Of a stretch of 64,000 nt of DNA, positions 45,500 through 56,645 are shown one piece after another. Under the pieces are notes generated by a model. It was not told the origin of the DNA, did not search any database, and worked only from the letters and a program-made list of their open reading frames with translations. The stretch comes from Sorex araneus (taxonomy: Eukaryota; Chordata; Mammalia; Eulipotyphla; Soricidae): the NCBI RefSeq assembly GCF_027595985.1, contig NC_073306.1:96050926-96114925 (forward strand), written 5' to 3'. Within the stretch, counting starts at the first letter, position 1. The number at the start of each line of letters is the position of its first letter. The translations under genes were made by a program, and so were the position numbers.

Positions 45500-46720
45500 G
45501 GGCAGTTCTTTTAATGAATACTTTTTTAAATGAAATTTTGCATTTCTAACTGAGATTTGATTAGTATGGAAGGAAATGTTTAGATAATGATTATTACACA
45601 TTTGTTCTTGTTATAAACTATCAGATTTTAAGTTAATGAGACTTTTTTAAAACTCGCTTCCTTCTGAATTTTAATGCTTTTTGAAGGTCTAAATGTAGAT
45701 TTGACACGAAGGAATATATTATTAACTTGATGAGGCAAGTCTGTGACTAAAAATTGTAACTGCTTTGACTAACTGGGACAAATCATAGCTGGCAGCTAAG
45801 CTCAAAGTTTAATCACGTCCAGCACGTAGTAGCTGTTCTAGTCAGAGCTTGATGTGTTAAATAGTTCAGCCTTCTGTGTGTGGGTGTCTGTGTGTGTGTG
45901 TGTAAACATTCTGAAATGAATTAATCTTTTTAGTGGTTCTTTGACTGAAATTTTCAAGTACTTTCCTCCTGTTTCAGAATTAAAGCAAAAGAAAAGTCAT
46001 TAAAGCCTAGTGCAGTTCTGCTTGACATAATTTTAGAAATTTATGCTCTTTCCTTTAGTAAAACTGAGCCTTTTTTAGTATCCATTCCAGTAGAAAGTTT
46101 AGGAAGTATCAGCTTGAATTTTTTAACCATCTGAATAATAAGTTATTTGAATAAAAAGATCTTTTGTCTTTAAACTGTTTTCTTTTTTTAAAGGGATTAT
46201 TGTCTGGATTCTTAGATCTAGATGTACCCTTAACTAAAAATTATCTACTAAGAATGGATTCATGAAGTCATCTTTAGTTTGCCTTATCAAAAAGTTCTTA
46301 CTCCCATTACAAAAGAAAGGTATTTCTCTCATTCCTATTTCTTACTGTGGTCCCTGCACATAGTAAGAAAATAAAAATTTCAGGAGCCCCCAAATTTTGT
46401 GTAATTTAAAATTTTTGTAAATGGCACCATGCTACTTGTTTCTAGATTTAGGAAATTATGTTCAACATCCTTAACATTCTATTTTTTAGTGTACTGTGAT
46501 TTACAGACTTTAAAGGTTAAAATGGAAACTACATTTCCCAGATTCCCTTGAAATTAAATTTCTGGATTTGATAAAAGTTCTGTCAGTCAGCTGCAGTGGT
46601 ATGAAATTTGTAAGACAGAATTAGAAATCTCAGTGTCTGGACTAGCTTTGAGATTTTGAGGAAAAGGGCACAGGAATCTATTCTGATCATTCTTTCACAG
46701 GAGGCACATGCGGTTCTGGG
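45500..46720. other. Intron 1, nothing recognised
   Basis: About 1.2 kb free of recognisable repeats, one of the longest such stretches in the intron. No coding signal. Confidence 0.5.
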
Positions 46721-46736
46721 TCTAAAAGTAGAAGTA

Positions 46737-48770
46737 GATGGCTTCAACTATCTTGAAGAAAGTTCCTTCTAAGCCTATTTTGGTAAGAGTTTTCATCATA
46801 AATGGGTGTTGGATCTTGTCAAATGCTTTCTCTGCATCTATTGAAATGATTATATGGTTTTTATTTTTACTTTTGTTGATGTGATGGATTACGTTGATTG
46901 ATTTCCGAATGTCAAACCATCCTTGCATCCCCAGGATGAATCCTACTTGATCGTGATGTATGATTTTTTTAATGAGTTGTTGGATTCTATTTGCTAGTAT
47001 TTTGTTGAGAATCTTCGCATCCATGTTCATCAGAGATATTGGCCTGTAGTTTTCTTTCTTTGTGGTATCTTTGTTTGCCTTTGGTATTAGGGAGATATGA
47101 GCGTCATAGAAACTGGTAGAGTCCCTGTTTCTTCAGTTTCCTTGAATAACTTGAAGAGAACTGGCAACAGGTCCTCTTTAAATATTTGGAAGAATTCGCT
47201 AATGAATCCATCCGGGCCTGGGCTTTTGTTTTTGGGAAGACATTTGATGACAGTTTAATTTCCTTGATATTAATGGGTCTATTCAGGTATTCCAAGTCAT
47301 CTTGGTTCAGTTTTGGGAGATTGTAGGAATCAAGGAATTTGTCCGTTTCTTTTAGGTTCTCTTGTTTCATGGCACAGAGATTTTCAAAGTAGTCTCTGAT
47401 GATCTTTTGAATTTCATTGGTTTCTGTTGTGATATCCCCCTTTTCATTTCTGATTCGGTTTATTAAGGTTCTCTTTTTTTCTTTGTGAGTCTTGCTAGCG
47501 GTTTGTCAATCTTGTTTATTTTCTCAAAGAACCAGCTTTTTGTTTTATTGATCTTTCGGATTGTTTTTTGGGTTTCCCTATTGTTAATTTCTGCTCTAAG
47601 TTTTATTATTTCTTTCCTTTGGTCTGGCTTGGGTTCCTTTTGCTGGTCCTTTTCTAAGATCTTGAGCTGTGAAGTCAAGCTCTCTATGTAGGCCCTTTCC
47701 TCCCTCCTGAGGAATGCTTGCAGGGCTATAAATTTTCCCCTTAACACAGCTTTAGCCATGTCCCATAGGTTCTGGTAGCTTGTGTCTTCATTCTCATTTG
47801 TTTCGAGGTATCTTTTGATCTCTTCCTTGATTTCCTTTTTGATCTACTTGTTGTTCAACAGGGAATTGTTTAATTTCCAGGTGTTCGATTTGGTGCTCCG
47901 TGTCTATGTGTGCTTAGTTTCTATTTTCAGTGCATCATGGCCCAAGAAGATGGTTGATACAATTTCTATCTTGCTGATTCTGTTGAGGTATGTTTTGTGA
48001 CCCAGCACGTGGTCTATTTTGGAGAATGTTCCGTGTGCACTGGAGAAAAATTCACAGCACAGTTTACAATAGGCAGAATCTGGAAAAAAACCCGAATGCC
48101 CGAGAACAAACTTTGGTACATCTACTAAAAAAACTTTGGTGCATCTACACAATGGAATACTATGCAGCTGTTAGAAAGCATGAAGTCATGAAATTTGCAT
48201 ATAAGTGGATCAACATGGAAAGTATCACGTTGAGTGAAATGAGTCAGAAAGAAAGAGACAGACACAGAAAGATTGCACTCATATGTGGAATATAAAGTAG
48301 CAGAGAGATACGAGCTAGCAATGATGCAACCTCTGGCAGAAAGCCCTCTGGACTTAGTCACTATAATGCTAAAACACAGAAATCTAGAACCTCACGGCTG
48401 CAATTGTGGCCATACGACCTCATATCTCCTCATTCGCAGCAATGGAAAACAAATTATCAAATGCTTCTTTTCCAGCAGGTCCGACTCTGGGGGGGAAACT
48501 CTAAACAATAATAATGAGTTTTTTTGTTTGTATGTAGTCAAAGTAAAGAGAAATTAAAGTGAAATTTACCAACTACACAGGCGGGGTGGGGGGCTGGGGG
48601 GCAGAGGGTGGGTGGGTGGGAGGTTTATTGTGGTTTCTGGTGGTGGAATATATGCGCTGGTGAAGGGATGGGTATTCAAGCATTATGTAACTGAGACTTA
48701 AGCCTGAAAGCTTTGTAACTTTCAACATGGTGATTCAATAAAAAGAATATATTAAATAAAAAAATAAAAT
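46737..48770. mobile_element. Twin-primed L1: inverted 5' part plus sense 3' part
   Basis: 46737 to about 48048 is minus-strand L1 (end of the endonuclease region and start of the reverse-transcriptase region of ORF2, broken frames at 46722-47030, 47104-47370 and 47463-47759). From about 48050 to 48770 the sequence is plus-strand L1 (end of ORF2, 3' UTR, A-rich tail). The whole is enclosed by one perfect 13-base duplication, AAAAGTAGAAGTA, at 46724-46736 and 48771-48783. Not coding-competent. Confidence 0.92.
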
Positions 48771-48845
48771 AAAAGTAGAAGTAAACAGTCACTGGTTACT
48801 TTTGATTTTGGCAGCTTCTTTTAGAGACTTCCTAATTGATACTCA

Positions 48846-49195
48846 CCTTTACCCACCTGAGTTTGATCCCCGACACCCCATATGGTACCCCAAGCCCACC
48901 AAGAGTGATGCCTGAGCATAGAACCAGGAGCAAGCAAGCCCTGAGCACCTCTGAGTGTGGCTCAGAAACCAAAAATATAAAAGTAAATGAAATGTACAAT
49001 TTGATGAGTGTCTGCTGCCACAATCATAACAATAAGAGTATTTTTAGGTGGGGAGAGGCTCAAAGGTCTAGAGTGTATTCTTTCTGTGTTGAGGCCTGTG
49101 TTCATTCCCTAACACTGAATGATTCCCCAGTCACCTCCAGAAAAGAACCTTGGGTACCATCAGAGATACCCCAAAGGAAGAATAATGAAATAAAA
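48846..49195 (+). repeat. Two old SINE relics
   Basis: 48846-48975 (GAGTTTGATCCCCGACACCC) lacks its head. 49050-49195 (TGGGGAGAGGCTCAAAGGTC). Confidence 0.6.
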
Positions 49196-49494
49196 ACAGC
49201 ATTTTAATGGTTCAGAAAAGTTTTCTCCTTTATAGTTAATCTCCTCACTCCAGCACAGAGGGCCACTTAACATATTTTCAACTAAAATTTTGCCTTTTCA
49301 GGAATTTAATATAAAAAAAAGTGATGATATGGAGCATAATTTTATTCAACGGGGGGTGGGGGACGGTGCGATCTCCAAAACAGTGCTCAGGAGACCTGTG
49401 TTACTCTCTTAGCACTTGACCCTACTATTCCAATCCAGTAAAATACACACTGTTCAGCGCGGTGGTACTGGGTAGTAAAGACAACCATGTGATA

Positions 49495-49672
49495 CTCAGG
49501 TTTGAAAAGGCTCCCAGGGTGGAAGTGGTGGGAGGGATACTGGGGGCATTGCTGGTGGGAAATGTACACTGGTGGAGGGATGGGTGTTCAAACATTGTGT
49601 GAATGAAACTCAATCATGAGAGATTTGTAACTATCTTGTGGTGATTCAATTAAAAAAAATAAAAGGAAAGGG
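49495..49672 (+). mobile_element. L1 3' end fragment
   Basis: GTGGTGGGAGGGATACTGGG, ACACTGGTGGAGGGATGGGT and TTGTGGTGATTCAATTAAAA are the window's L1 terminal sequence. Confidence 0.8.
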
Positions 49673-49674
49673 GG

Positions 49675-50300
49675 TCCCAGTACATGTTATGCATGTACCC
49701 TTAACCACTGACTTAACCTACCTCCCTGATAATTCAGCCTTTTTATTTTCCTTTAACAGTGCTTTTGTACTTGACATGTTTTTACATACATCTATGGTTT
49801 ATTTTTTTTGCCAAATAGTAACCCATTTTTTGATTATCACACCCACAGATTGCTTAACCGCTTACTGAAGGGATCTGTATCTGTATTGCTTTCAGTTTGG
49901 GGCAATCCTTACTAAATCCACTGGAGAATTTTCATATAAATCTTTGTGCAGATAAATATTTTTATTTCTCTAGGTGTGTTGGGTTTTATTTCTCTAGGTG
50001 TGTTCCTCTTTCTCCAAATCAGTAACAGTTTTGTTTTGTTTTGTTTTGCTCCTTTAAGACATAAGTAGATCTGAGGATCATCCAGTGTCTTGCTGTTTTT
50101 GTAGCAGAACAAGTTAAATGATATTTGTCATCCTGCCGTACTCTCTCCCTTTACAGGAACATCTACTGTCCCAAAATGACTTAATATCCTTGTTTTTAAC
50201 TATTGTCACTAGCTGAATAAAAGCAGCTGAATTGTCTTTTTTTTTTTTTATGAATTAACTCATCTTTCTGAACTTGAGAAACTGAATATGAAATGTTATT
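49675..50300. other. Intron 1, nothing recognised
   Basis: AT-rich and unassigned. A short direct duplication of TTTATTTCTCTAGGTGTGTT at about 49960-50000. Confidence 0.5.
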
Positions 50301-50309
50301 CTTTCAGCG

Positions 50310-50820
50310 CTGGGGTGAATTTTTGTTCTTGTTTTGGGGCCATTTTTACGAGTGCCACAGGGGGGATCAAGAGCCTACCCTGTGCAAGGCAGCACCTTAC
50401 TCCCCCGAACACACAGTTGGGGAACGTGTAGGGGAGGAATTGGGTTCTGGGCAGTGCTCAGGGCTTATTCCTAGCTCTGTTCAGGGGACTCTGCCATGCA
50501 GGAGAGATACGCTCGGTAACTTGCTGGGCTCTCCGAGAGGGGCGGAGGAATCAAACCTGGGTTGGCCAAGTGCAAGACAAATGCCCTGTCACTGTGCTAT
50601 TGCTCCAGCCTGGCAAGCTATCCATGGTGTATTCTGTATGCCAAAAATAGTAACAAGTCTCAGAATGGAGACGTTACTGGGGCCTGCTCAAGCAAATCAA
50701 TAAGCAACAGAGTGACAGTGACAATTCACGGGACTATATGTGGTGCCAGGAATGAAAGCAAGGATGACCTACCTCATGCCAGCAAGTGCTTTAACCCTTG
50801 TACTATATCCTTGACCCCAG
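50310..50820 (-). repeat. Old SINE interrupted by an inverted long-type SINE
   Basis: Old minus-strand SINE body up to 50490, continuing from about 50736 (CTATATGTGGTGCCAGGAAT) to TACTATATCCTTGACCCC. Confidence 0.6.
50491..50724. repeat. Long-type SINE with inverted 5' half
   Basis: 50491-50610 is the 5' half (head) on the minus strand. 50611-50724 is the 3' half on the plus strand, starting TGGCAAGCTATCC and ending GACAGTGAC. The break falls exactly between GAGCC and TGGCAAG of the normal element. Enclosing flanks TTCAGGGGACT (50480-50490) and TTCACGGGACT (50725-50735). Confidence 0.85.
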
Positions 50821-52574
50821 ATATCATCTTCTGATGGAAGCCCGGCATAACACCCTTGTTTAAGTTGTGTACGTGATTACAGAGAATGAATGGTAGACTG
50901 CTCTTGTATTTCCCCACTTCTTGTCAGTCTGGAGCCTCTTTTTCTGTCTTAGGAAACTGAACTCTGCATTGCTACCATTAAAGTGTTGGCAGGGCTCAGG
51001 GGACCACCTGTGGAGCAGGGATCATTTTACTTTATTTTTGTTTTTTTAAATTTATTTTTTTTATTCAGTCACCATGTGGAAAGTTACAAAGTTTTCAGGT
51101 TTAAGTCTCAGTTACACAGTGCTCGAACACCCATCCCTTCACCAGTGCACATATTCCACCACCAAGAATCACAGTATCGCTCCACCCCACCCACCCACAC
51201 CCCTAGCCCCCCCCACCCCGCCTGTGTAACTGATAAATTTCACTTTACTTTCACTTTACTTTGATTACATTCAATATTTCAACAAAAAACTATTATTGTT
51301 TGGAGTTTCTCCCCCCTAAAGTCGGACCTGCTGAAAGGAAGCATTTGATAATTTGTTTTCCATTGCTGAGAATGAAGAGATATGAGGTCGAGTGACCGCA
51401 CTAGTGGGCTCACGGTTTTGGGTTTCTGTACTTTAGTATTTTAGTAACTAAATCCAGAGAAATATCTGCCAGAAATTGCATCACTGCAAACTTGTACTTC
51501 TCAGTTATATTATATTCCACATATGAGTGCAATCTTTTTATGTCTGTCTCTTTCTTTCTGACTCATTTCACTCAACATGATACTTTCCATGTTGATCCAT
51601 TTATATGCAAATTTCATGACTTCATGTTTTCTTACAGCTACATAGTATTCCATTGTGTATATGTACCAGAGTTTCTTTAACCAGTCATCTGTTTGGGGGC
51701 ACTCTGGTATTTTCCAGATTCTGGCTATTGTAAACAGTGCTGCAATGAACATAGAAATGCAGATGCCATCTCTTCTATACCTTTTTGCCTCTCCGAGATA
51801 TATTCCCAGGAGTGGTATTGCTGGGTCAAATGGACGCTCAATTTCTAATTTTTTGAGAATTGTCCATATTGTTTTCCAAAAGGGCTGGACCAGTCGGCAT
51901 TCCCACCAACAGTGAAGAAGAGTCCCTTTCTCCCCACATCCACGCCAACACCAGTTGTTTTTGTTTTTTGGGATGTGGGCCAGTCTCTGTAGTGTGAGAT
52001 GCTATCTCATTGTTGTTTTGATCTGCATCTCCCTGATGATTAGTGAATTAGTGATGTTGAACATTTTCTCATGTGCCTCTGAGCCATTCGGGTTTCTTCT
52101 TTGGGAAAGTATCTGTTCATTTCATCACCCCATTTTTTGATAGGGTTGGCAGTTTTCTTCTTGTGGAGTTCAACCAGTGCATTGTATATCCTTGATATCA
52201 ACCCTTTATCGGATGGGTACTGTGTAAATATCCTTTCTGTTTCTCTTGAGGTGCAGAAGCATCTTAGTTTGAGATAGTCCCGTTTATATATCTCTGTTTT
52301 CACTTGCTTGGCCAGTGGCGTGTCAGCTTTGAAAATACCAGTGTCTTCAATGTCGTGGAGGGTTTTGCCGACCTTGTCTTCAATGTACCTTAGGGATTCT
52401 GGTCTGATGTTGAGGTCTTTAATCCATTTTGATCTGACTTTTGTACAGGGTGATAGGTGGAGGTCTAAGCCCATTTTTTTGCATGTAGCTGTCCAGTTTT
52501 GCCAGCACAATTTGTTAAACATGCTTTCCTTGCTCCACTTCACATTTCTTGCTCCCTTATCAAAGATTAGATGG

Positions 52575-54044
52575 TCATATATGTTGGGGGGTGTCAGAGT
52601 ATTCAACCCTGTTCCATTGGTCTGCCTCTCTGCCTTTGTTCCAATACCATGCTGTTTTAATGACTACCGCTTTGTAGTAGAGTTGGAAGTTGGGGAGGTT
52701 GATTCCTCCCATTTTCTTTTTCCCAAGAATTGCTTTAGCTATTCGCGGGGGTTTATTGTTCCATATGAATTTCAGGAGCACTTGTTCCATTTCTTTGAAG
52801 AATGACAAGGGTATCCCTATAGGGATCACATTGAATTTGTACAATGCTTTGGAGAGAATTGCCATTTTGACAATATTCGTTCTTCCAATCCATGAGCAGG
52901 GGATATTTTTCCATTTCCTCGTGTCTTTTATTTCTTGAAGTAGCGTTTTGTAGTTTTCATTATACAAGTCCTTTACCTCCTTAGTTAAGCTGATTCCAAG
53001 GTACTTAATTTTTTGAGGCACAATTGTGAACGGGATTGCTTTTATCATGTTGCTTTCTTCTCTCTCATTATTTGCATATAAGAAGGCCATGGACTTTTGG
53101 GTATTGATTTTATAGCCTGCAACTTTACTATACGAGTCTGTTGTTTCTAGGAGTTTCTTGGTAGAGGTTTTAGGGTTTTCTAAGTATAATATCATATCAT
53201 CAGCGAATACTGAGAGCTTGATTTCTTTCTTTCCTACCTGAATGCCCTTAATATCTTTTTCTTGCCTAATCGCTATTGCAAGTACTTCCAGTACTATATT
53301 GAACAGAAGTGGAGAGAGTGGGCATCCTTTTCTCGTCCCTGTTCTCAGAGGGAAGGGTTTTAGTTTTTCCCCATTGAGGATGATGCTTGCCGTAGGCTTG
53401 TGGTAGATGGCTTTGACTATATTGAGGAAGGTCCCTTCTATACCCATTTTGGCGAGAGTTTTCATCATAAACGGGTGCTGGATCTTGTCAAATACTTTCT
53501 CTGCATCTATTGAAATGATGATATGGTTTTTATTTTTACTTTTGTTGATGTGATGGATTACGTTGATTGATTTCCAAATATTAAACCATCCTTGCATCCC
53601 CGTGATGAATCCCACTTGGTCGTGGCGTATGATCTTTTTGATGAGTTGTTGAATTCTGTTTGCTAATATTTTGTTGAGAATCTTCGCATCTGTGTTCATC
53701 AGGGATATTGGCCTGTAGTTTTCTTTTTTTGTGGTGTTTTTGTTTGCTTTTGGTATTAGGGAGGTGTGAGCCTCATAGAAACTGTTTGGGAGGGTTTCTG
53801 TTTCTTCAATTTCCTGGAAAAGCTTGAGAAGGACTGGCAATAGGTCCTCTTTAAATGTTTGGAAGAATTCGCTAGTGAATCCTTCTGGTCCTGGGCTTTT
53901 GTTTTTGGGAAGGCTTTTGATTACCATTTCAATTTCCTTGATGTTAATAGGACTATTCAGATACTCCAGGTCTTCTTGGTTCAGCCTTGGGAGATTATAG
54001 GAATCCAGGAATTTATCCATTTCTTCTAGGTTCTCTTGTTTCAT
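52575..54044 (-). pseudogene. L1 ORF2 reverse-transcriptase segment, broken ORF
   Basis: A 489-codon open stretch covering the L1 reverse transcriptase (palm motif FADDMILY in context LSVFADD, and [20 protein letters not shown] upstream, where the usual KAFDKIQ reads KVFDKIQ). It is only the middle of a normal ORF2 (about 1,275 codons in human L1), cut off from the endonuclease and C-terminal parts by frame breaks. No host function is expected. Confidence 0.9.
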
Positions 54045-54282
54045 GGCATACAGATTTTCAAAGTAGTCTCTGATGATCTTTTGAATTTCTTTGATTTCTG
54101 TTGTGATGTCCCCCTTTTATTTCTGATTCGGCTTATAAGGGTTCTCTCTCTCTCTTTTTTTGTGAGTCTTGCTAGTGGTTTATCAATCTTATTTATTTTC
54201 TCGAAGAACCAGCTCTTGGTTTCATTGATCTTTCGGATTGTCTTTTGGGTTTCCCTGTCGTTAATTTCTGCTCTAAGTTTTA

Positions 54283-55308
54283 TTATCTCTTTCCTTCTGC
54301 CTGGTTTGGGCTCCTTTGTTGGTCCTTTTCTAAGGTCTTGAGCTGTGAAGTCAAGTTATTTATGCGGGCCCTTTCTTCCTTCCTGAAATATGCTTGCAGA
54401 GCTATAAATTTTCCCCTTAAAACAGCTTTAGCTGTGTCCCACAGGTTCTGGTAGCTCGTATCTTCATTCTCATTTGTTTCCAGGTACTTTTTGATTTCTT
54501 CCTTGATTTCCTTCCTGACCCACTCATTGTTCAACATCGAGCTACTTAATTTCCAGGTGTTTGATTTAGTTTTCTGCATCTGTCCATGATTAACTTCTAT
54601 TTTCAGTGCATCCTGGTCTGAAAAGATAGCTGGTACAATGTCTATTTTGTTGATTCTGTTGAGGTATGTTGCGTGGTCCAGCGCATGGTCTATTCTCGAA
54701 AATGTTCCATGTGCACTGGAAAAGAATGTGTATTCCCCTTTTTTTGGATATAGAGCCCTGTATAGATCTATTAGCCCTCTCCCTTCTATTTCTTCCTTCA
54801 AAGCCAGTATTTCCTTGGTGAGTTTTAATCTTCTTGATCTGTCCAGAGGTGATTGGTCGGTGTTGAAGTCTCCAACTACTATTGTGTTGCCCACAATGTC
54901 CTTCTTAAGGTCTGTTAGCAGCTGTTGTAGGTATTTAGCTGGTCCCTCATTGGGTGCGTACACATTTAGAAGTGTGATTTCTTCCTGCTGTACATATCCC
55001 TTGATTAATAAAAAGTGGCCTTCACTATCCCTTCTAATCTGTTTCAACCTGAAGTCTATGTTGTCTGATACTAGTAAAGCCACCCCATCTTTTTTGAGGG
55101 AGTTGTTTGCTTGCAGGATTGTTTTCCATCCTTTGACTTTGAGTCGGTGTTTGTTCTGGCTATTCAGATGTGTTTCTTGCAGGCAACAGAATGTTGGGTT
55201 CAGTCTCTGAATCCATTTTGCCAGTCTGTGTCTCTTAATTGGTGAATTAAGACCATTGACATTGAGAGAGATTATTGTCATAGGGTTTTGTGCCATCTTT
55301 CTGTACAT
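54283..55308 (-). pseudogene. L1 ORF2 endonuclease segment, broken ORF
   Basis: A 341-codon frame with the apurinic-type endonuclease fold of L1: Asn and Glu motifs near residues 16-20 and 45, GDFN near 146-149, RIDH near 205-208. At residues 230-232 Ser-Asp-Gln replaces the expected Ser-Asp-His (CAG at 54613-54615), so cleavage should be lost. The twin-primed L1 at 47.9 kb retains the His. Confidence 0.88.
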
Positions 55309-55490
55309 GTTTGTTGTGCTTGTAGGGGTTTTTCTTGTCTTATAATAGCCCCTTTAGACCTTCTTTTAGGTTTGGTTTAGAGTCTATGAAGTTCCTGAGT
55401 TTTTTGTTTATCCGCAAAATAGTGTATAATTCCTTTCATTTTACTCTTTACTCTTTACTGTACTCTCTCCAGCTTCTAGTTACTGTTTCT

Positions 55491-55682
55491 TTGTTTGTTT
55501 GTTGTTGTTGTTGTTGTTTTTGCTTTTTAGGTCAAACCAGCAATGTTCAGGGTTACTCCTGGCTTTGCACTCAGGAATCATTCCTGGTGGTTCTCGGGAG
55601 ACCATATGGGATGCTGGGAATCGAACCCGGGTTGGCCACATGCAAGGCAAACGCCCTACCCGCTGTGCTATAGTCCAGTCCC
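55491..55682 (-). repeat. SOR-type SINE with GTT/GTTT tail
   Basis: Complete. The tail has become (GTT)n. Target duplication CTAGTTACTGTTTCT (55476-55490) and CTAGTTACTATTTCT (55683-55697). Confidence 0.92.
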
Positions 55683-55739
55683 CTAGTTACTATTTCTTAA
55701 GTGGTAAATATCTATTTTTTTTAAGCTGCTAAAAACCAG

Positions 55740-55935
55740 AGGCTAAAAACATTGTCCTCAGGCTTTCACTTGCTCTTCAAGTTTGTGTTCTCCCTTGAAC
55801 ACTTACTCTCTTGCTTGTGTCTGTTTCTTTGCTTGCTTTTTTCAACTCTGAAGAAGCCTATGTTCCCTCCTTCTCTCCTCACATCTTTCTAAATAGGTTC
55901 AATAAAATCTATTTTACTTCACATACACAAAAAAA
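55740..55935 (+). mobile_element. Relative of the 11.9 kb retroposed transcript
   Basis: Ends AATAAAATCTATTTTACTTC, then ACA-rich and A-rich sequence, like 12150-12190. AGAAGCC and CTCC-rich stretches also correspond. Target duplication not found. Confidence 0.45.
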
Positions 55936-56167
55936 GACTTTGTCTGCTAATGTCTTCAGAAGATGTCTAGTGAACTTGAAAACAAATTTGTTACTTGAGA
56001 GCTTGGTATAAAGGGTAGGAGTGCTTTGTGGGTAAGAGTGATTTATTGTTGACATACTATTTTAATCTTATATAATTTTATATGATTTATAATTTTATAT
56101 CCTTCAGATAGTTTATATCTGAATATAAATATATATTTATATTTTATATTTAATTTTATATTTTCAG

Positions 56168-56211
56168 ATATTTGGATTTGAGCTGTATTGTGGAATTCAT
56201 CTACACTTAAA
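56168..56211 (+). other. SLC16A1: SLC16A1 exon 2, 5' UTR portion
   Basis: The 44 non-coding bases follow the acceptor TTTTCAG. An in-frame TGA at 56179-56181 blocks any longer N-terminus, which fixes the ATG at 56212. The base at -3 from the ATG is A, a favourable Kozak position. Confidence 0.85.
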
Positions 56212-56428
56212 ATGCCACCAGCGGTTGGAGGTCCAGTCGGATATACCCCCCCAGATGGAGGCTGGGGGTGGGCAGTTGTAGTTGGAGCGTTCATTTCCAT
56301 TGGCTTCTCTTATGCATTTGCCAAATCTATTACTGTGTTCTTCAAAGAAATTGAAGGTATATTCAATGCCACCACCAGTGAAGTGTCATGGATATCTTCT
56401 ATCATGCTAGCTGTCATGTATGGGGGAG
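56212..56428 (+). CDS. SLC16A1: SLC16A1 / MCT1, coding exon 2 (codons 1-72 plus one base)
   Basis: MCT1 is the proton-coupled plasma-membrane carrier for lactate, pyruvate and ketone bodies (major facilitator superfamily, SLC16), and it travels to the surface with basigin. The translation starts [20 protein letters not shown] and runs to [10 protein letters not shown], matching mammalian MCT1 from the first residue. The SLC16 signature DGGWGW is at residues 15-20, leading into transmembrane helix 1 (about 17-43). Lys38, implicated in substrate binding, is present. Helix 2 begins near residue 58. The donor is GGAG then GTAAGT, phase 1. Two oddities: residue 37 is Ala where human and rat have Pro, and residues 52-54 are Asn-Ala-Thr, a potential N-glycosylation sequon in extracellular loop 1. 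There is no stop or frameshift, so the exon looks functional. Confidence 0.95.
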
Positions 56429-56529
56429 GTAAGTACCCACTTAGGTGTGCTGTTTTAATTTTCATTAAGTAGCCAGAGACTTCTTTTTGCACATGTCCTG
56501 AGAAGTGACTTCTTTCATAATTTCTCATT

Positions 56530-56645
56530 AGAGCCAAAGAGTACAGGGGTTAAGGTACTTGCCTTGCATGTTGCTGACCCCTGTTCAATTCCAGTATCCC
56601 ATTATGGTCCCCTGAGCACTGCCAGATTCGTAACCCAAAAAACTT
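56530..56645 (+). repeat. SOR-type SINE, 3' truncated
   Basis: GAGCCAAAGAGTACAGGGGT head and TATCCCATTATGGTCCCC, then an early A-rich end. Confidence 0.7.

Larger units (their letters stand above)
51034..55435 (-). mobile_element. L1 with most of ORF2, antisense in intron 1
   Basis: Minus-strand L1 of about 4.4 kb: inter-ORF spacer (about 55310-55435), ORF2 endonuclease (55308-54283), reverse transcriptase (54044-52575) and C-terminal region (52606-52040 and beyond), 3' UTR and A-rich tail near 51040. Endonuclease motifs [13 protein letters not shown] and GDFNT and the RT core FADD are visible. ORF2 is split by frame breaks near 54315, 54117 and 52600. The catalytic His of the endonuclease SDH motif is Gln here. 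TCATTTTACT at 51022-51031 and 55436-55445 may be the target duplication. ORF1 is absent (5' truncation). Confidence 0.9.
29802..56167 (+). other. SLC16A1: SLC16A1 intron 1
   Basis: The intron is about 26.4 kb if the exon 1 donor is right, close to the more than 26 kb reported for human. It ends in an AT-rich tract followed by TTTTCAG (acceptor AG at 56166-56167). It contains no other recognisable coding exon. Most of its length is retroposons listed separately, including an antisense L1 that ends about 730 bases before exon 2. Confidence 0.6.

Noticed and set aside
51334..55210. Plus-strand open frames opposite the L1 (for example 54638-55210 and 52308-52805)
   Set aside because: They are shadows of the minus-strand L1 ORF2.
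56188..56211. Upstream in-frame start giving an N-terminal extension of MCT1
   Set aside because: The extension would need a non-ATG (TTG) start. An in-frame TGA lies at 56179-56181, and the ATG at 56212 matches the known MCT1 N-terminus.
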